Positions 38,563 to 49,259 of a stretch of DNA of 64,000 nucleotides are shown here, in pieces. Each line of letters begins with the position of its first letter. The stretch's first letter is position 1. Under the pieces are notes generated by a model that was not told where the DNA came from, made no database searches, and was given only the letters and a program-made list of their open reading frames with translations. The DNA is taken from contig SSNU01000226.1 of the NCBI GenBank assembly GCA_012064415.1, positions 124,001-188,000 on the forward strand, read 5' to 3'. The translations under genes and the position numbers were made by a program. The stretch comes from Gyrodactylus bullatarudis (Eukaryota; Platyhelminthes; Monogenea; Gyrodactylidea; Gyrodactylidae).

Positions 38563-38610
38563 AAGTGATAAACGTTTTATTTCGCCGGGTCTCTTCAGAC
38601 TTAATCCCGG
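38563..38610 (-). ncRNA. Hammerhead ribozyme (type I), PLE-associated, best preserved copy
   Basis: On the minus strand the core CUGAAGA (38598-38592) and GAAA (38583-38580) are intact. Helix I is AAGU (38602-38599) with ACUU (38566-38563). Helix II is a single G-C pair. Helix III is AUAAA/UUUAU with an ACG loop. Cleavage is predicted after C38567 (AUC). The loop CCCGG (38589-38585) pairs fully with CCGGG (38610-38606). TATAAA lies just upstream. Confidence 0.75.
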
Positions 38611-38719
38611 ACTGACATTTATATTGTGTTACAATGCATGTTATTTTCTGCCCTTCCATTGGTTTAAAACTGCTCAGAGAGGGAGGGGTGTCGATTTGAA
38701 ATTCTGTTTCCAGGCAGTT

Positions 38720-38917
38720 TCACATGCGTTTCTTCTCCATTATTTGGCCCCCTTTACACTTTAGGAATTCATCCATCAGGAACCGCCCACTGTATCTTTT
38801 TCGTTTTCGCTTAATTGGCTGATTAATTTTCCTCGCTTCTTTTGCACAAATTGCAGGTTGACTAGAAGTTTGATCTTTTTTCACCTCTTCTTTTACACTA
38901 ATTAAGGGTTGGCTCAT
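38720..38917 (-). pseudogene. Basic C-terminal tail of a PLE protein
   Basis: The 65-codon frame contains K-R-K-R-K-R-Y-S-G-R-F-L-M-D-E-F, a nuclear-localisation-like basic run, and ends about 110 bp before the ribozyme on the same strand. The same order, basic tail then ribozyme, is seen at 54.2-54.4 and 21.8-21.9 kb, which ties the tail to the element. It is out of continuity with the reverse transcriptase upstream. Confidence 0.45.
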
Positions 38918-39145
38918 AATTTGATTATAATTTTATCCTCTTTCAAATGATATCAAATTTTAATCTGAAATGTCTAAGGATCAAGTCAAAAAATTAGTTT
39001 ATTCAAGTCCCGATTATGAAAATTGTGCTATTTCGGTTTTTCACGAATTGCGCAAAAACTGAATTCGGAATCTGCGTAAAATTTTACACAATAATCTGTT
39101 TGTCGCAAAAATTTATCGTAACCCCCCAACCACCCGTGTTATCAA

Positions 39146-39925
39146 CTACTGTTGACTTCTCGGAAGAGGTAGATTACTCCTTTCTTTTTCAGTTTTGGGA
39201 TCGGATCCTTGTTCTGGCCATTCAAAAGTTTCGTAGTTTTCTGTGCTATCCTCAGTTTTTTTCCCTGGGAACGTCCTCTTCGTAATTTGAGATAGCTTAT
39301 TGTTCAATATTGACTTGCTGGTGTCCCCTTTGAAAGGCAGCTTCAGATAGATCGGCTCCTCGTCGTCATTTCTAGGCTTTGCGTGGGCATGCTTCTCAAT
39401 GAAGGACTCCGGGTAACCATCTCGCATCAGGAGGGAATTCAACTTCGTTCTTTCTTCCTTCACGTAATCTGCTGAAACCAATCTTTCGATATTTAGGAAT
39501 TCATTCCTCACTATGCTCTTCTTGTGTTCCTTCGGAGAGATACTGTAGAAAGGTAGAAACTGCGAGGGGGCGTTCTTCTTTCTATGGATTTTTGTCTTGC
39601 CAACCGATTCGTGTCGAATGATTTCCAGCTGTAGAAAGTTCAGGCTTCCATCTTTTACAGATTCATTGGTGAACTCGATATTCTCGTGAATATTATAAAG
39701 ATCCTTGGAAATATCATCAATGTTGCAATCTTCTTTTATCAAAAGAAAAGTGTCATCCAAATATCTGATGTACAGTCGGGCATTGTCAACTATTAGTTTC
39801 ATAGAAGTTTGCTCGGGCGACGCCAAGAAAATATCTGCTAGCAATGGGCCAATAGGACTTCCCATTGCAACTCCATCAATTTGTTTGTGGTGCATTCCAC
39901 CGAACTTGAAATCAATTTCTCACAC
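39146..39925 (-). pseudogene. Penelope-like reverse transcriptase, 5'-truncated
   Basis: Conserved reverse transcriptase motifs are visible: H-K-Q-I-D-G-V-A-M-G-S-P-I-G-P (motif 4), Y-I-R-Y-L-D-D-T-F-L-L with the catalytic Asp pair, and L-N-F-L-Q-L-E-I. They are followed by the linker I-Y-L-K-L-P-F-K-G-D-T-S that precedes the GIY-YIG domain in PLEs. F-K-F-G-G at about 39915 matches the family, but the frame is closed further upstream, so the fingers region is missing. At the 3' side the reading changes frame near 39150 (E-K-S-T-V-V-D-N in another frame). No endonuclease follows. Confidence 0.85.
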
Positions 39926-40419
39926 TTTGAAATTTTACCTTTGAAAACACAAGTTAAACAGAAAACTGAATGCACCAATGTATTTTTTTTGTTAGAAATA
40001 TAATCTGTATTAAATAGAGTAATTAATACATGTACAATGGAAAATATAAAAAATAAATAAAAATGTTAATCTAGTTTTCTTGAAAAAAATTAAAAATCAT
40101 AACTGGATGAGTGATCTTTAAAATATCGTACATGAGAAAATTGAATCAGTTTGTAAATTGTAACTGGCATGTTAATCTCAAAATTTTTACAATAATCATT
40201 CTGGAATTTTAGTGAAGATCGGGATATAATAGAGTAATAGAATAGTCTATTTTAGAGCGAATATGACTCATGATGGTCTTTATAGAGAGAAGATTACCAG
40301 AGTTCATAATGAATTTTTCGTAAAATTTTGATATATTTTTCACTGTATATTACGCCCCAGTTTCTTCGGACTGGACTGGCCCATGAGTTTCGCAACCGAC
40401 TGTACATGGACAAAATTTT

Positions 40420-41630
40420 CCGAAAAAATGAAAATGTTACTTGCCAATTTCTGGTTTAAGGAGACAATAGACAAGACCCCACATGGCTAGTAGGTTTTCT
40501 TCAACGCAAAATGAAAAAATAATTCGAGTTCGCATGCTATTTTTAAAAAAGAATTCAAAATTTAGTTGTTAAAGTTTGATGATGTTTAATAAAGACTTGA
40601 TAATCTTGTGAAATTCATTCATTCAAATCGTCTTTTTTCCCTAAAAATAACCATATCTGTTATTGAATATCAAGGTATAATTTTAATACTTTATCGCGAA
40701 TTTACTAAAAACATCTTACCCACAAGTAAGCCGAATAAAAATATGGAAAATAATAAGAGGTCATTTTTTCAGATCATTGATGCAAATGAAATACCATGCT
40801 AGAGGTGTTCTGGAAATAGCCTTCGCCTTAGATTTGATTTTTTATTGCTAACCAATTAAATGATATCTCAGAAAGAGGGTTAAATACAGATCAATTTAGG
40901 AAGGAAATTTTTTCGAGATTAAAATGTATGGCAGAGCGAATAGCATGGCTGAAATTAGCATTTTAAGGCTGTAGTAATGCGAGAGCATGAATAAATGTCT
41001 GAATGTCGATCACTAGCCATAGATTGACCGATAATTATAATTGAACATGAATTAATTTTGTTTTTTGTTAGAACAACATCTTATATTGAAATATAAAAAA
41101 ATATATATAATTAAATTGGGTTTTCATTTTGAAGAGATGTATGTACCGAGTGGTTTAATTAGTCTTTGAATTCGATCATCACAGGTGTGTACAAATGAAC
41201 AAAACCATTTTTCTGTCTTTGAAATGGTCAAAATCAATATTGATAACTTCCTGATTTTGGTACCTCATTTTTTCCTACCTAATTTGAAATTATTCTTCCT
41301 TTTCAGAAATTCAGCTGGATGAAATCTCGTGAAACTAATCTGATGAAACCACCTGTCCTTTTATTTAAATAATCTGTAATATTTCAAAATCATACTGCTG
41401 GGTTAATTTTTGGAAAATTTCTAATTACTTCCTGAATTTAATTATTTTTAGTTCGAAAAAGTATCTTTGAAGCTTAGACAGATAGAGGTCAGACAAGTAT
41501 GATTACTGCATAAAAGTTTCATCTATAAACTTAATAAATAGGTTTTTAAAAATAAGTTTTAAAAGTAATATTAGTACAACGCGTGTTTGACAAATTTTGG
41601 AAATTTGATAGTAACCTAGTAATAAGTTAT
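40420..41630. other. Intergenic stretch, no gene recognised
   Basis: AT-rich, with short open frames of random composition. Nothing was recognised. Confidence 0.5.
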
Positions 41631-41735
41631 TACTAGAGCCTCAAAACGTCTTTTAAATATTATTTCGACCAGCTTTTCAGAAAACCATTTTAACCCTAGA
41701 ATGAAATTTGGGTGTCTTTAACGCATTTGTATTAA

Positions 41736-43132
41736 CCCTAGAACGATATTTGGGGGTTCGAGAAGCCTTTTTGATTTTCAAACTAATTTTTTATTATTAT
41801 TTTCTTTAGAAGGGTGAAACAACTTTCTAATCCTAACTTAACTATTTTTCTAACGAAATAAACAAGTTTTTTGGTAGTTAGCCTTATCAGCTTGAGTAAA
41901 CAGTTGAAATAAGAAAAAGTTTCTTGAAAAACATTTGGGGGTCTCAAGAACCCTTTGTGTGTTTCCTTATCTTTAGCCAATTGAAAACTCGTTTAGGAAC
42001 ATGAATCCNNNNNNNNNNNNNNNNNNNNNNNNNNNNNNNNNNNNNNNNNNNNNNNNNNNNNNNNNNNNNNNNNNNNNNNNNNNNNNNNNNNNNNNNNNNN
42101 NNNNNNNNNNNNNNNNNNNNNNNNNNNNNNNNNNNNNNNNNNNNNNNNNNNNNNNNNNNNNNNNNNNNNNNNNNNNNNNNNNNNNNNNNNNNNNNNNNNN
42201 NNNNNNNNNNNNNNNNNNNNNNNNNNNNNNNNNNNNNNNNNNNNNNNNNNNNNNNNNNNNNNNNNNNNNNNNNNNNNNNNNNNNNNNNNNNNNNNNNNNN
42301 NNNNNNNNNNNNNNNNNNNNNNNNNNNNNNNNNNNNNNNNNNNNNNNNNNNNNNNNNNNNNNNNNNNNNNNNNNNNNNNNNNNNNNNNNNNNNNNNNNNN
42401 NNNNNNNNNNNNNNNNNNNNNNNNNNNNNNNNNNNNNNNNNNNNNNNNNNNNNNNNNNNNNNNNNNNNNNNNNNNNNNNNNNNNNNNNNNNNNNNNNNNN
42501 NNNNNNNNNNNNNNNNNNNNNNNNNNNNNNNNNNNNNNNNNNNNNNNNNNNNNNNNNNNNNNNNNNNNNNNNNNNNNNNNNNNNNNNNNNNNNNNNNNNN
42601 NNNNNNNNNNNNNNNNNNNNNNNNNNNNNNNNNNNNNNNNNNNNNNNNNNNNNNNNNNNNNNNNNNNNNNNNNNNNNNNNNNNNNNNNNNNNNNNNNNNN
42701 NNNNNNNNNNNNNNNNNNNNNNNNNNNNNNNNNNNNNNNNNNNNNNNNNNNNNNNNNNNNNNNNNNNNNNNNNNNNNNNNNNNNNNNNNNNNNNNNNNNN
42801 NNNNNNNNNNNNNNNNNNNNNNNNNNNNNNNNNNNNNNNNNNTTCTGAGCACACTCGACCGGAAAGTGTTCAGAGAAAACCGGATATCATTCTTGATTAT
42901 AATAAATACAAAGGTGGAGTCGATTCCTTAGATCAAATAGTAAGCTTCTACTCAACCAAAAGGGGAACAAAAAGATGACCTCTTGCTATTTATTGGAACA
43001 CTTGGATTAACTTGTGCTCCCAATCTTCTAAATGAATCACTATTTAACTCAATCTTTGGTCTTTTTTCAACAAAGGGTTCCAAAAACCCCCATTTACAGA
43101 AAATGCGATTTTCATGATATGCCGTTCTAGGG
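41736..43132 (+). mobile_element. piggyBac transposon copy, broken by an assembly gap
   Basis: Flanked by TTAA on both sides (41732-41735 and 43133-43136), with termini CCCTAGAACGATATTTGGGG and GCCGTTCTAGGG, close to the canonical piggyBac CCCTAGAAAG end. After the gap, 42843-43030 encodes D-Y-N-K-Y-K-G-G-V-D-S-L-D-Q, then Y-S-T-K-R-G-T-K-R, the C-terminal DDE_Tnp_1_7 signature. A TGA at 42976-42978 replaces the expected Trp codon, so the copy is probably dead. The catalytic core lies in the unsequenced part. Extra TTAA|CCCTAGAATG and CTTTCTAGGG|TTAA ends just outside (41690 and 43176) suggest nesting in a relative. Confidence 0.8.
42009..42842. other. Assembly gap (834 N)
   Basis: A run of N. 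Open frames reported across it are artefacts. The missing part is expected to hold the piggyBac transposase core. Confidence 0.99.
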
Positions 43133-43415
43133 TTAAAACTACTATAAGGAAAAATTAAAATGTCTTTCTAGGGTTAAACAATGAAATCTATTATTATTAG
43201 CTCAGGGTTCAGGGTTTTAAGGTCTTTAAATGTATAATTTTGAAAATAAAGTATTAAAATAATAATTTATAGCATGGTATTTCATTCATACCAATGATCT
43301 CAATACATATTTTTTGAGGTAAAAAAGAGATGATTTCCATTGCTAGACAATCTGCTAGGTTCAAAAATAAGCTCCAAGATTATCATTTTGAAATTATCAC
43401 GATATTCTAGTTTAA

Positions 43416-43769
43416 CCCTTTCGTGAGGTTCGCCCTATATAGGGCGATTATTCAAAGTTGAAAATTCTCAGTTATTACGCAGACCCAAAAAATATCACAT
43501 AATCTAATTTATAATTTACGTTAAACAAATCTCGAAAATACCAAAAAATCTCCAAGAGATATCTAAACTTGGATAAAATAACCAAATTTAGTTAAAATTG
43601 GTTTTCATCTACTCATTAGTAAAAGGGAAATTCAATAGAAAATTGACTTTTTTAGATGTGATCAAAAGAATTCTTATTGAATAGAAACCTTATTAGAATC
43701 TCATTTGAAATCGTTTTATATCAATTCTGAGTCTTTTTCTCGATCGTTTTTTTTATCGTCTCGAAAGGG
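43416..43769. mobile_element. TTAA-flanked MITE, 354 bp
   Basis: TTAA at 43412-43415 and 43770-43773. The ends are CCCTTTCGTGAGGTTCGCC and CGTCTCGAAAGGG. A palindrome, CGCCCTATATAGGGCG, lies just inside the left end. A diverged copy is at 23108-23400. Confidence 0.75.
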
Positions 43770-43949
43770 TTAACTGTAACATAAATTGATTTTCCATATT
43801 TTTATTCGGTTTACTTGTAAGTAATTTATGTGAGATGTTTTGTTAAATTCGCGATAAAGGATTAAAATAACACATTGAAACCGAAATTTTTCAAATTTTT
43901 AGATCTTGAAAAATAATTTCAAGGTATTATTTTCTGAGGCTCTAATCAT

Positions 43950-45690
43950 AACTAATAACCCAGAAATTATAAAGATATTTTTTACTTCATGAAATCGATG
44001 AAAATCGGTTATATAAAACAAAATTAAAATAAAAACGTTCAAAATTTGAAAACTTCAACTATTTTTATATATTATTAGACTCGATGAATGCCTGTCAATA
44101 CGATAAGAGTATAGATTAGAAAGATAGATTTGATAGCTTCAATTAGCTCAAGGTAAATGTTCTTTTCCGAATGCATTTCATCATCAAATCTTTCTTGAGT
44201 CTGATTAAAAGGGTCGTTGAGACTTGAAATAAAATAAACTACTTATCAGACACAATTACTATTTCGAATACCAAGAAAGGTGAATTGCTCATGATGAAAG
44301 TTGTGTAACTATAGAAGAAAATGTGCAATGAATTTCTACGTTTCTCGAACCCCTAGACTATCTGTTATTTCTATTTAAAATATCTCATCATTAAAAACTA
44401 TGGAGAAAGAATATTCAAATTTATTTCCAATTTATAGCCACAAGCTAACAGAAAAAGAATTTCTTTGAAATTTCGCTTGTAACTTTTTCCATTAAATTTT
44501 TCTTGGTTCTCTTTTTATGCATATCAAAAGGTAAGTTTTCTCCAGCTTTTTAACTTTTCATTTGTTTTTCTGGAAAAGAGAAACTTGGCCAATACATGAT
44601 CAATCCTTAAAATATAATGAAAAAACGTATAAAAAACATATTTTGGTTGAATTCGTGTGCCAAATTTCAGTTTTCTTTAGCAAGTTGTAAATATTTCTAG
44701 ATCTGATTCTGGTGTAAATTTTTGCGCAGGTAAAACTCATTCCAATCTTAACCCTTCCAAAAACATGAATTCATTTCCCAATTTCTAAATAAAAGTTTTG
44801 ATCGTCAAAATTGGTTTTCTCAGATGGAATATATGCTCAATATAGTAAAATTAAATAAGTAGTAAAAGTTTTGAAATAAAAACCATTTTTCAGGGATCTT
44901 GAATCATCAAAGTTTTATCGATTTTCAAGTAGGAAAAATCATCACAAAATCAAAATTAAATTATCACATAATGATGGGGAGATTCTCCAAATTTGATTTG
45001 GCATATTTGATTCTTGGGTAATCGTAAACTACGATTCGTAATCCTAAAATATAGAGCTAGTTGACATGAAGTTTGAAAGAGAAATTAAAAATTTCAAAAT
45101 AAATTGAATGTAGAATCTACATTGTAGATACTGTAGTTAGATACTTTAAGTAAGATAGAATAAGTAAGTATTAGATAATATTTTCAGTTGAAATTGCTAG
45201 TAAAACATAATTGAAACGGAAATATTCCGCTCATTTCTATAGAAAGGGAATATTCAAAAGTACTATTTGAAAAATCGAGTGAGATTTTCACATTCCATTC
45301 AAGGAAATTGACTGTATCTTATCTATGATTAAAAATATCAAACAATAATATCATATCAAAGATATCTAAGAAGTTAAAAAAGATTCGAAAACTTGTAACT
45401 TTTCTATTCGAATCTCTATGCTGTAGAGAAGAAAGTCATGTTGAAAATTCTTTCTTTCTCGAATATCTCGTAAACGAGTCGTTAAATTTTTCTATTATTT
45501 TGGATTTGAGATCAGAATGATATTCTCTATCATTTTTGAAATTTTCATGTTGGTTATTAAAAAAAAGTTAAAATATGTGTTACTGTGTAATTAATCAGAA
45601 TATTGCTAAAACTCAGGATTTGATAGGTTTAATGTCTGTAATTTCTTCATTGTCATTGTTCAAAACATCTAGTTTCTAGATTGGTTTTAA
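43950..45690. other. Intergenic stretch with eroded repeats, no gene
   Basis: A single TA-flanked family end (GAGCTAGTTGACATGAAG) is at 45054. 'atttaagtaagatagaataagtaagta' at 45150 is a short simple repeat. No coding segment was recognised. Confidence 0.5.
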
Positions 45691-45699
45691 TGCTATGAG

Positions 45700-45945
45700 A
45701 GTGTTAGGGTTCTGGCCTAGGGGTTAGAAGTGTTGCCTCACAACGCTGAATCCTGGGTAAGGTGAACCGACGAGTCCTAATGAGGACGAAACGCGTCTAC
45801 CGTGAGTTGAATATTATTTGACCCTCTTATGGATTTGACACTGGCTTATCCGGATTCTAACATCAAATCGGGAGAAGACAATCTCCATCAAGTTAGAGTT
45901 CTTATGGATATCGTATTAACTACACTTTGCTAGTAGATTTAATGT
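45700..45945 (+). mobile_element. tRNA-derived SINE carrying a hammerhead motif
   Basis: The A-box-like TGGCCTAGGGG (45713-45723) and a B-box-like GCTGAATCCTG (45745-45755) are spaced as in a tRNA promoter, with tRNA-like 'gttgcctcacaacgc' between them. A hammerhead core follows at once. This order matches the Sm-alpha class of SINE-like repeats known from schistosomes. The 3' boundary is uncertain. A LINE 3' end starts just downstream on the other strand. Confidence 0.65.
45767..45800 (+). ncRNA. Hammerhead motif in the SINE, one core change
   Basis: CCGACGA (45767-45773) stands where CUGACGA is expected (U4 to C). Helix II is GUCC/GGAC with loop UAAUGA, followed by GAAA (45788-45791), the palindrome ACGCGU as helix III and the GUC cleavage triplet (45795-45797). 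Helix I pairing is poor without a bulge. The change at U4 predicts little or no activity. Confidence 0.6.
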
Positions 45946-45959
45946 CTAAAAGTATTTCA

Positions 45960-46963
45960 AGTAAAGTTAGATAGATAGATAATTTATTAGAACAACACAT
46001 TTGTTCGCTAGTTTAAATTTTAAATTTTCATTCATCAAGTAGAATTTTTTTGGTCATAATAGTTTTAAACTTTTTAGTGTCTAAAATTTTTATATCTCTT
46101 GTTAGTTTATTATAATATTTAACAGTTCTTTTAAATATGGCTAGTTTGGAAAAATTATTGCCTTCAGAAAGATTTATCCTCCGTCTCAGTCTACTTCCAA
46201 GTCTCTCAAGCTTCTTACATTTGTGGACCATTATAAGGCTTTGTAGGTCTCTTCTCTTTGATAGGGTGTGGCTTTTTTGATTGAGTATCCGTTGAGAGTC
46301 TTCAGATAGGTGCCTTTTGAATCGTTTGAAGGTTCGTTGGATTCTTCTTGACATGGTGGACGCCTCTGGATTCCAAATAGCAGAGCCAGCTTCAATGACT
46401 GGTCGGGCAAATATTGTATAAAGGAAAAGTTTCATTCTATCCGTCTGTATGCATTTATTGATCATGGTGCATCTTCTTTTGAATAGTTTTAAGGCATTTT
46501 CCATGTGCTTTCTGAAGTTGAAGGACGAATCATATTGCATGCCAAGATCTCGGATATCATACGATTGTGTAATTATTTTGTTGCCTAGTACAATAGAAAG
46601 GGAAGAAACAGAGTTATAATAGGGAATTATATAGAATGACTTATCCTCATTAGGCTGTAGTCCCAGTTCTTTCAGTTGATTTAGGAGAGTAGCAAGAACT
46701 TCATTAACCTTTGACTCTTGTATCGCTCCATTAAAGTCGAAAACAATTTTGAAGTCATCAGCATATTTGAAAATTTTAGCTTCTTGTGTCTTTACTCTGG
46801 AAAAAATAATGTTGAATAGGAGAGGACCAACTCGAGAGCCTTGAGGAACTCCAGAGCTGATCAACTCCTGTTCAGATTTAGTATCGTTACAACAGACGAA
46901 TTGCCTCCTATTGTATAGATATAATGATAGATATGTTAAGTTTTGAACAGATACCCAGGTTAT
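45960..46963 (-). pseudogene. LINE reverse transcriptase fragment with (ATCT)n 3' end
   Basis: The minus-strand frame holds R-R-Q-F-V-C, then S-S-G-V-P-Q-G-S-R-V-G-P-L-L-F-N (motif B) and K-Y-A-D-D-F-K-I (the catalytic YADD), followed by a long C-terminal region (Y-T-I-F-A-R-P-V, I-W-N-P). These are typical of non-LTR retrotransposons of the Jockey/CR1 group. It is open for over 300 codons to the stop at 46028. The 5' part is missing. The 3' end carries ATCTATCTATCTA (45966-45980). The truncation point abuts the inverted-repeat element at 46966. Confidence 0.85.
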
Positions 46964-46965
46964 GA

Positions 46966-47668
46966 CATCGATATTTTCATCAAGAATTCGAATTTGTTAA
47001 AGATTTTTTGGAATCCTACTCATTTTGCCCACTTTTACAATTTGAAGGAAAAAAAATCTGAAAAAAAATATTTTTATGAAAAATTTGGTAGTTTTTCAAA
47101 TTCCCATTTGGCGCCAAAATCCCATTTTTCGAACGTCGAGCTGAAAATTTTTGTTGATTTAAAAGTGGGAGAATGATCAAAAGTTTATTTTCAGGATCAA
47201 GATTAGACAAGAAAATCAATTCAACTGAATTGGATCTTATGCTCAACCTTAGTAATGTTTCGGAGCGGAATTTCGATTTTTGATCATTTTCACTACTGAA
47301 AATCAATGAAATTTCGAAAATTCAAAATCTCTCGAAAATGGGGTAGCTGTCGATAACTTGATGGTGCTAGTCAGCTTTCTTGTCTAATCTTGATCCTGAA
47401 AATAAACTTTTGATCATTCTCCCACTTTCAAATCAACAAAAATTTTCAGCTCGACGTTCGAAAAAATGGGATTTTGGTGCCAAATGGGAATTTGAAAAAC
47501 TACCATATTTTTCATAAAAATATTTTTTTCAGATTTTTTTTCCTTCAAATTGTAAAAGTGTGCAAAATGAGTAGGATTCCAAAAAATCTTTAACAAATTC
47601 GAATTCTTGATGAAAATATCGAGATTTCTGTAAAAATCATAGATTCCCAACTTCATATCAATTAGCTT
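46966..47668. mobile_element. TA-flanked inverted-repeat element, left tip lost to the LINE junction
   Basis: The arms 46966-47310 and 47340-47668 are near-perfect reverse complements. The right end is CTTCATATCAATTAGCTT before TA. About 50 bp of the left tip is missing at the LINE border. The open frames on both strands are mirror shadows. Confidence 0.7.
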
Positions 47669-48294
47669 TATTTTAGATTTAGATTTTACTTTGGTCACTA
47701 GGAATAAGTATTCTTTTATTAGTTCTAAATTTATTTATACCACTTTTATATCATAAAGTCTGAAAGGTACAGTTTTCTTTTGATCAAAGGGGTAATTTTA
47801 GAAGAATCAAAGACCAGACGGCGGGTCTTTCAGAAAATCAATGGCAATATCCGGCTCTGTTGTTTAATTCTGATCATGCAAAAATTTTTTTGACGACCCC
47901 CTGCCCGACATTGAAATCGATAAAAATTTTCAGCTCAAAATTTGAATAAAAAGATAATTTCCATTTGGCATATTTTCAGGATAGGTACTATTAGGTAGAC
48001 AAGAGGAAATTTACATGTGTTTTCAATCACTAATAAAATTGTATCAAAATGTTGTAATTCGTTTGAATCCCTGAAGGGTTTAAACTTGTTATCTTTAAAT
48101 CTAACCACATTTTAAACATCTTGAAAAGATTAAATACGGAAGCTTTATGAAATTTAAAATCTTCTTTCTTATTAAATAGAATAAATTTATCAGATAAAAT
48201 TGATCTTTGATCCCAATTTTTAATTCTAAATATTTATTTTTTCCAAAAATATTTTCCAGCCTCTAACAATCGATAATATTATTTGAATTTTTTA

Positions 48295-48472
48295 GTGACT
48301 AGGAATAAGTCTTTTATCATTTCTAATTGGATGTGGAGAAATCACACACCTTGCCTCGTACCAGGATCATTAGCATTAAAAATCTAAAGCTTAGACCACT
48401 GGAAGGAAACATTTGTGACTTCTCCGCATCCAATTAGAGATAATAAAAGATATAAGCACTTAAGTCACCAAA
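48295..48472. repeat. Short foldback repeat with a unique centre
   Basis: About 55 bp at each end are inverted ('ctaattggatgtggagaa' against 'ttctccgcatccaattag'), flanked by GTGAC/GTCAC. The 75-bp centre is GC-richer ('ccttgcctcgtaccaggatc'). A related single end lies at 47693. Family unknown. Confidence 0.5.
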
Positions 48473-48673
48473 AACCCTAATAAAAAATAATTAAATATCA
48501 AAAATACGTAATCGATAAAATTATAATTTTAATATATTTATATTTTCCCCGAAAAAGTAGCATTCAAATTTTATTTCGAAAACTTGGAACTCATCTAATT
48601 CTTAGTTTCAAAGTTCATACTTAAAATCAAAGAAATTAGACAAAGAAATCAGATACGGTGAATGGGTTATCAA

Positions 48674-49250
48674 TAGGGCCTCAAAAAAGTACTAATTGGT
48701 CTATTTTTACTCTAGACAAAGGACTGGCTGAGTTTTAATAATCTGAAGAAAAAATCTGTTTATCTAATCCTATTTAAAAGATAGCTGGTACTATTTCTGT
48801 ATTAAATTGTTGCCCAGGTACTTTATTGTACTATTTTTCAAATTTAATCTCAGAATATCCCTCAACTAGCTACCAACCACAATTTTCAATGAATTGATAG
48901 CTATATTCCTGATAACGAGCTTTCATCATGGAAGAATATAGCATCTAGATCGTAGCTTTTTCCTCCATGAATTTCAAATTTCAACTAAAAGGATATAGAA
49001 TGTATATGTATTTTGTAAAATATGCACAAGAACAGTTGAAGGGTCATTTTCTATTATGGAAAAAACTTTGGACAAAAATCAGAAATTTTATTGACACAAG
49101 ATTGACTAAAAATTCTGCACCAATTTACGGTAGAGGACTATTTTTTAACTCAAAATCCCTTAAATTTTCTTGAAAGTACTTTTTTCTACATATTTTTCAG
49201 TTTATGAGATACTATTTTTCATCTATTTTGGTACTATTTTTGAGGCCCTA
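48674..49250. mobile_element. hAT-type MITE, 577 bp
   Basis: The ends TAGGGCCTCAAAAAAGTACTA and TACTATTTTTGAGGCCCTA are flanked by the perfect 8-bp duplication GTTATCAA (48666-48673 and 49251-49258). The open frame at 48967-49173 inside has no transposase motif. Confidence 0.8.
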
Positions 49251-49259
49251 GTTATCAAT

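Larger units (their letters stand above)
41634..43944. mobile_element. hAT-type MITE ends enclosing piggyBac and TTAA insertions
   Basis: TAGAGCCTCAAAACG at 41634 and TGAGGCTCTA ending at 43944 form the inverted ends of the hAT-type family. The flanking 8-mers GTTATTAC and ATCATAAC agree at 5 of 8 positions. The enlarged size comes from nested elements at 41736-43132 and 43416-43769. Confidence 0.5.

Noticed and set aside
42001..42978. Open frames of about 300 codons on both strands across 42.0-42.98 kb
   Set aside because: They consist of N. Only the last 45 codons on the plus strand are real, and those belong to the piggyBac transposase.
47016..47698. Two similar minus-strand open frames of about 95 codons
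   Set aside because: They are mirror readings of the two arms of one inverted-repeat element and share no domain with known proteins.
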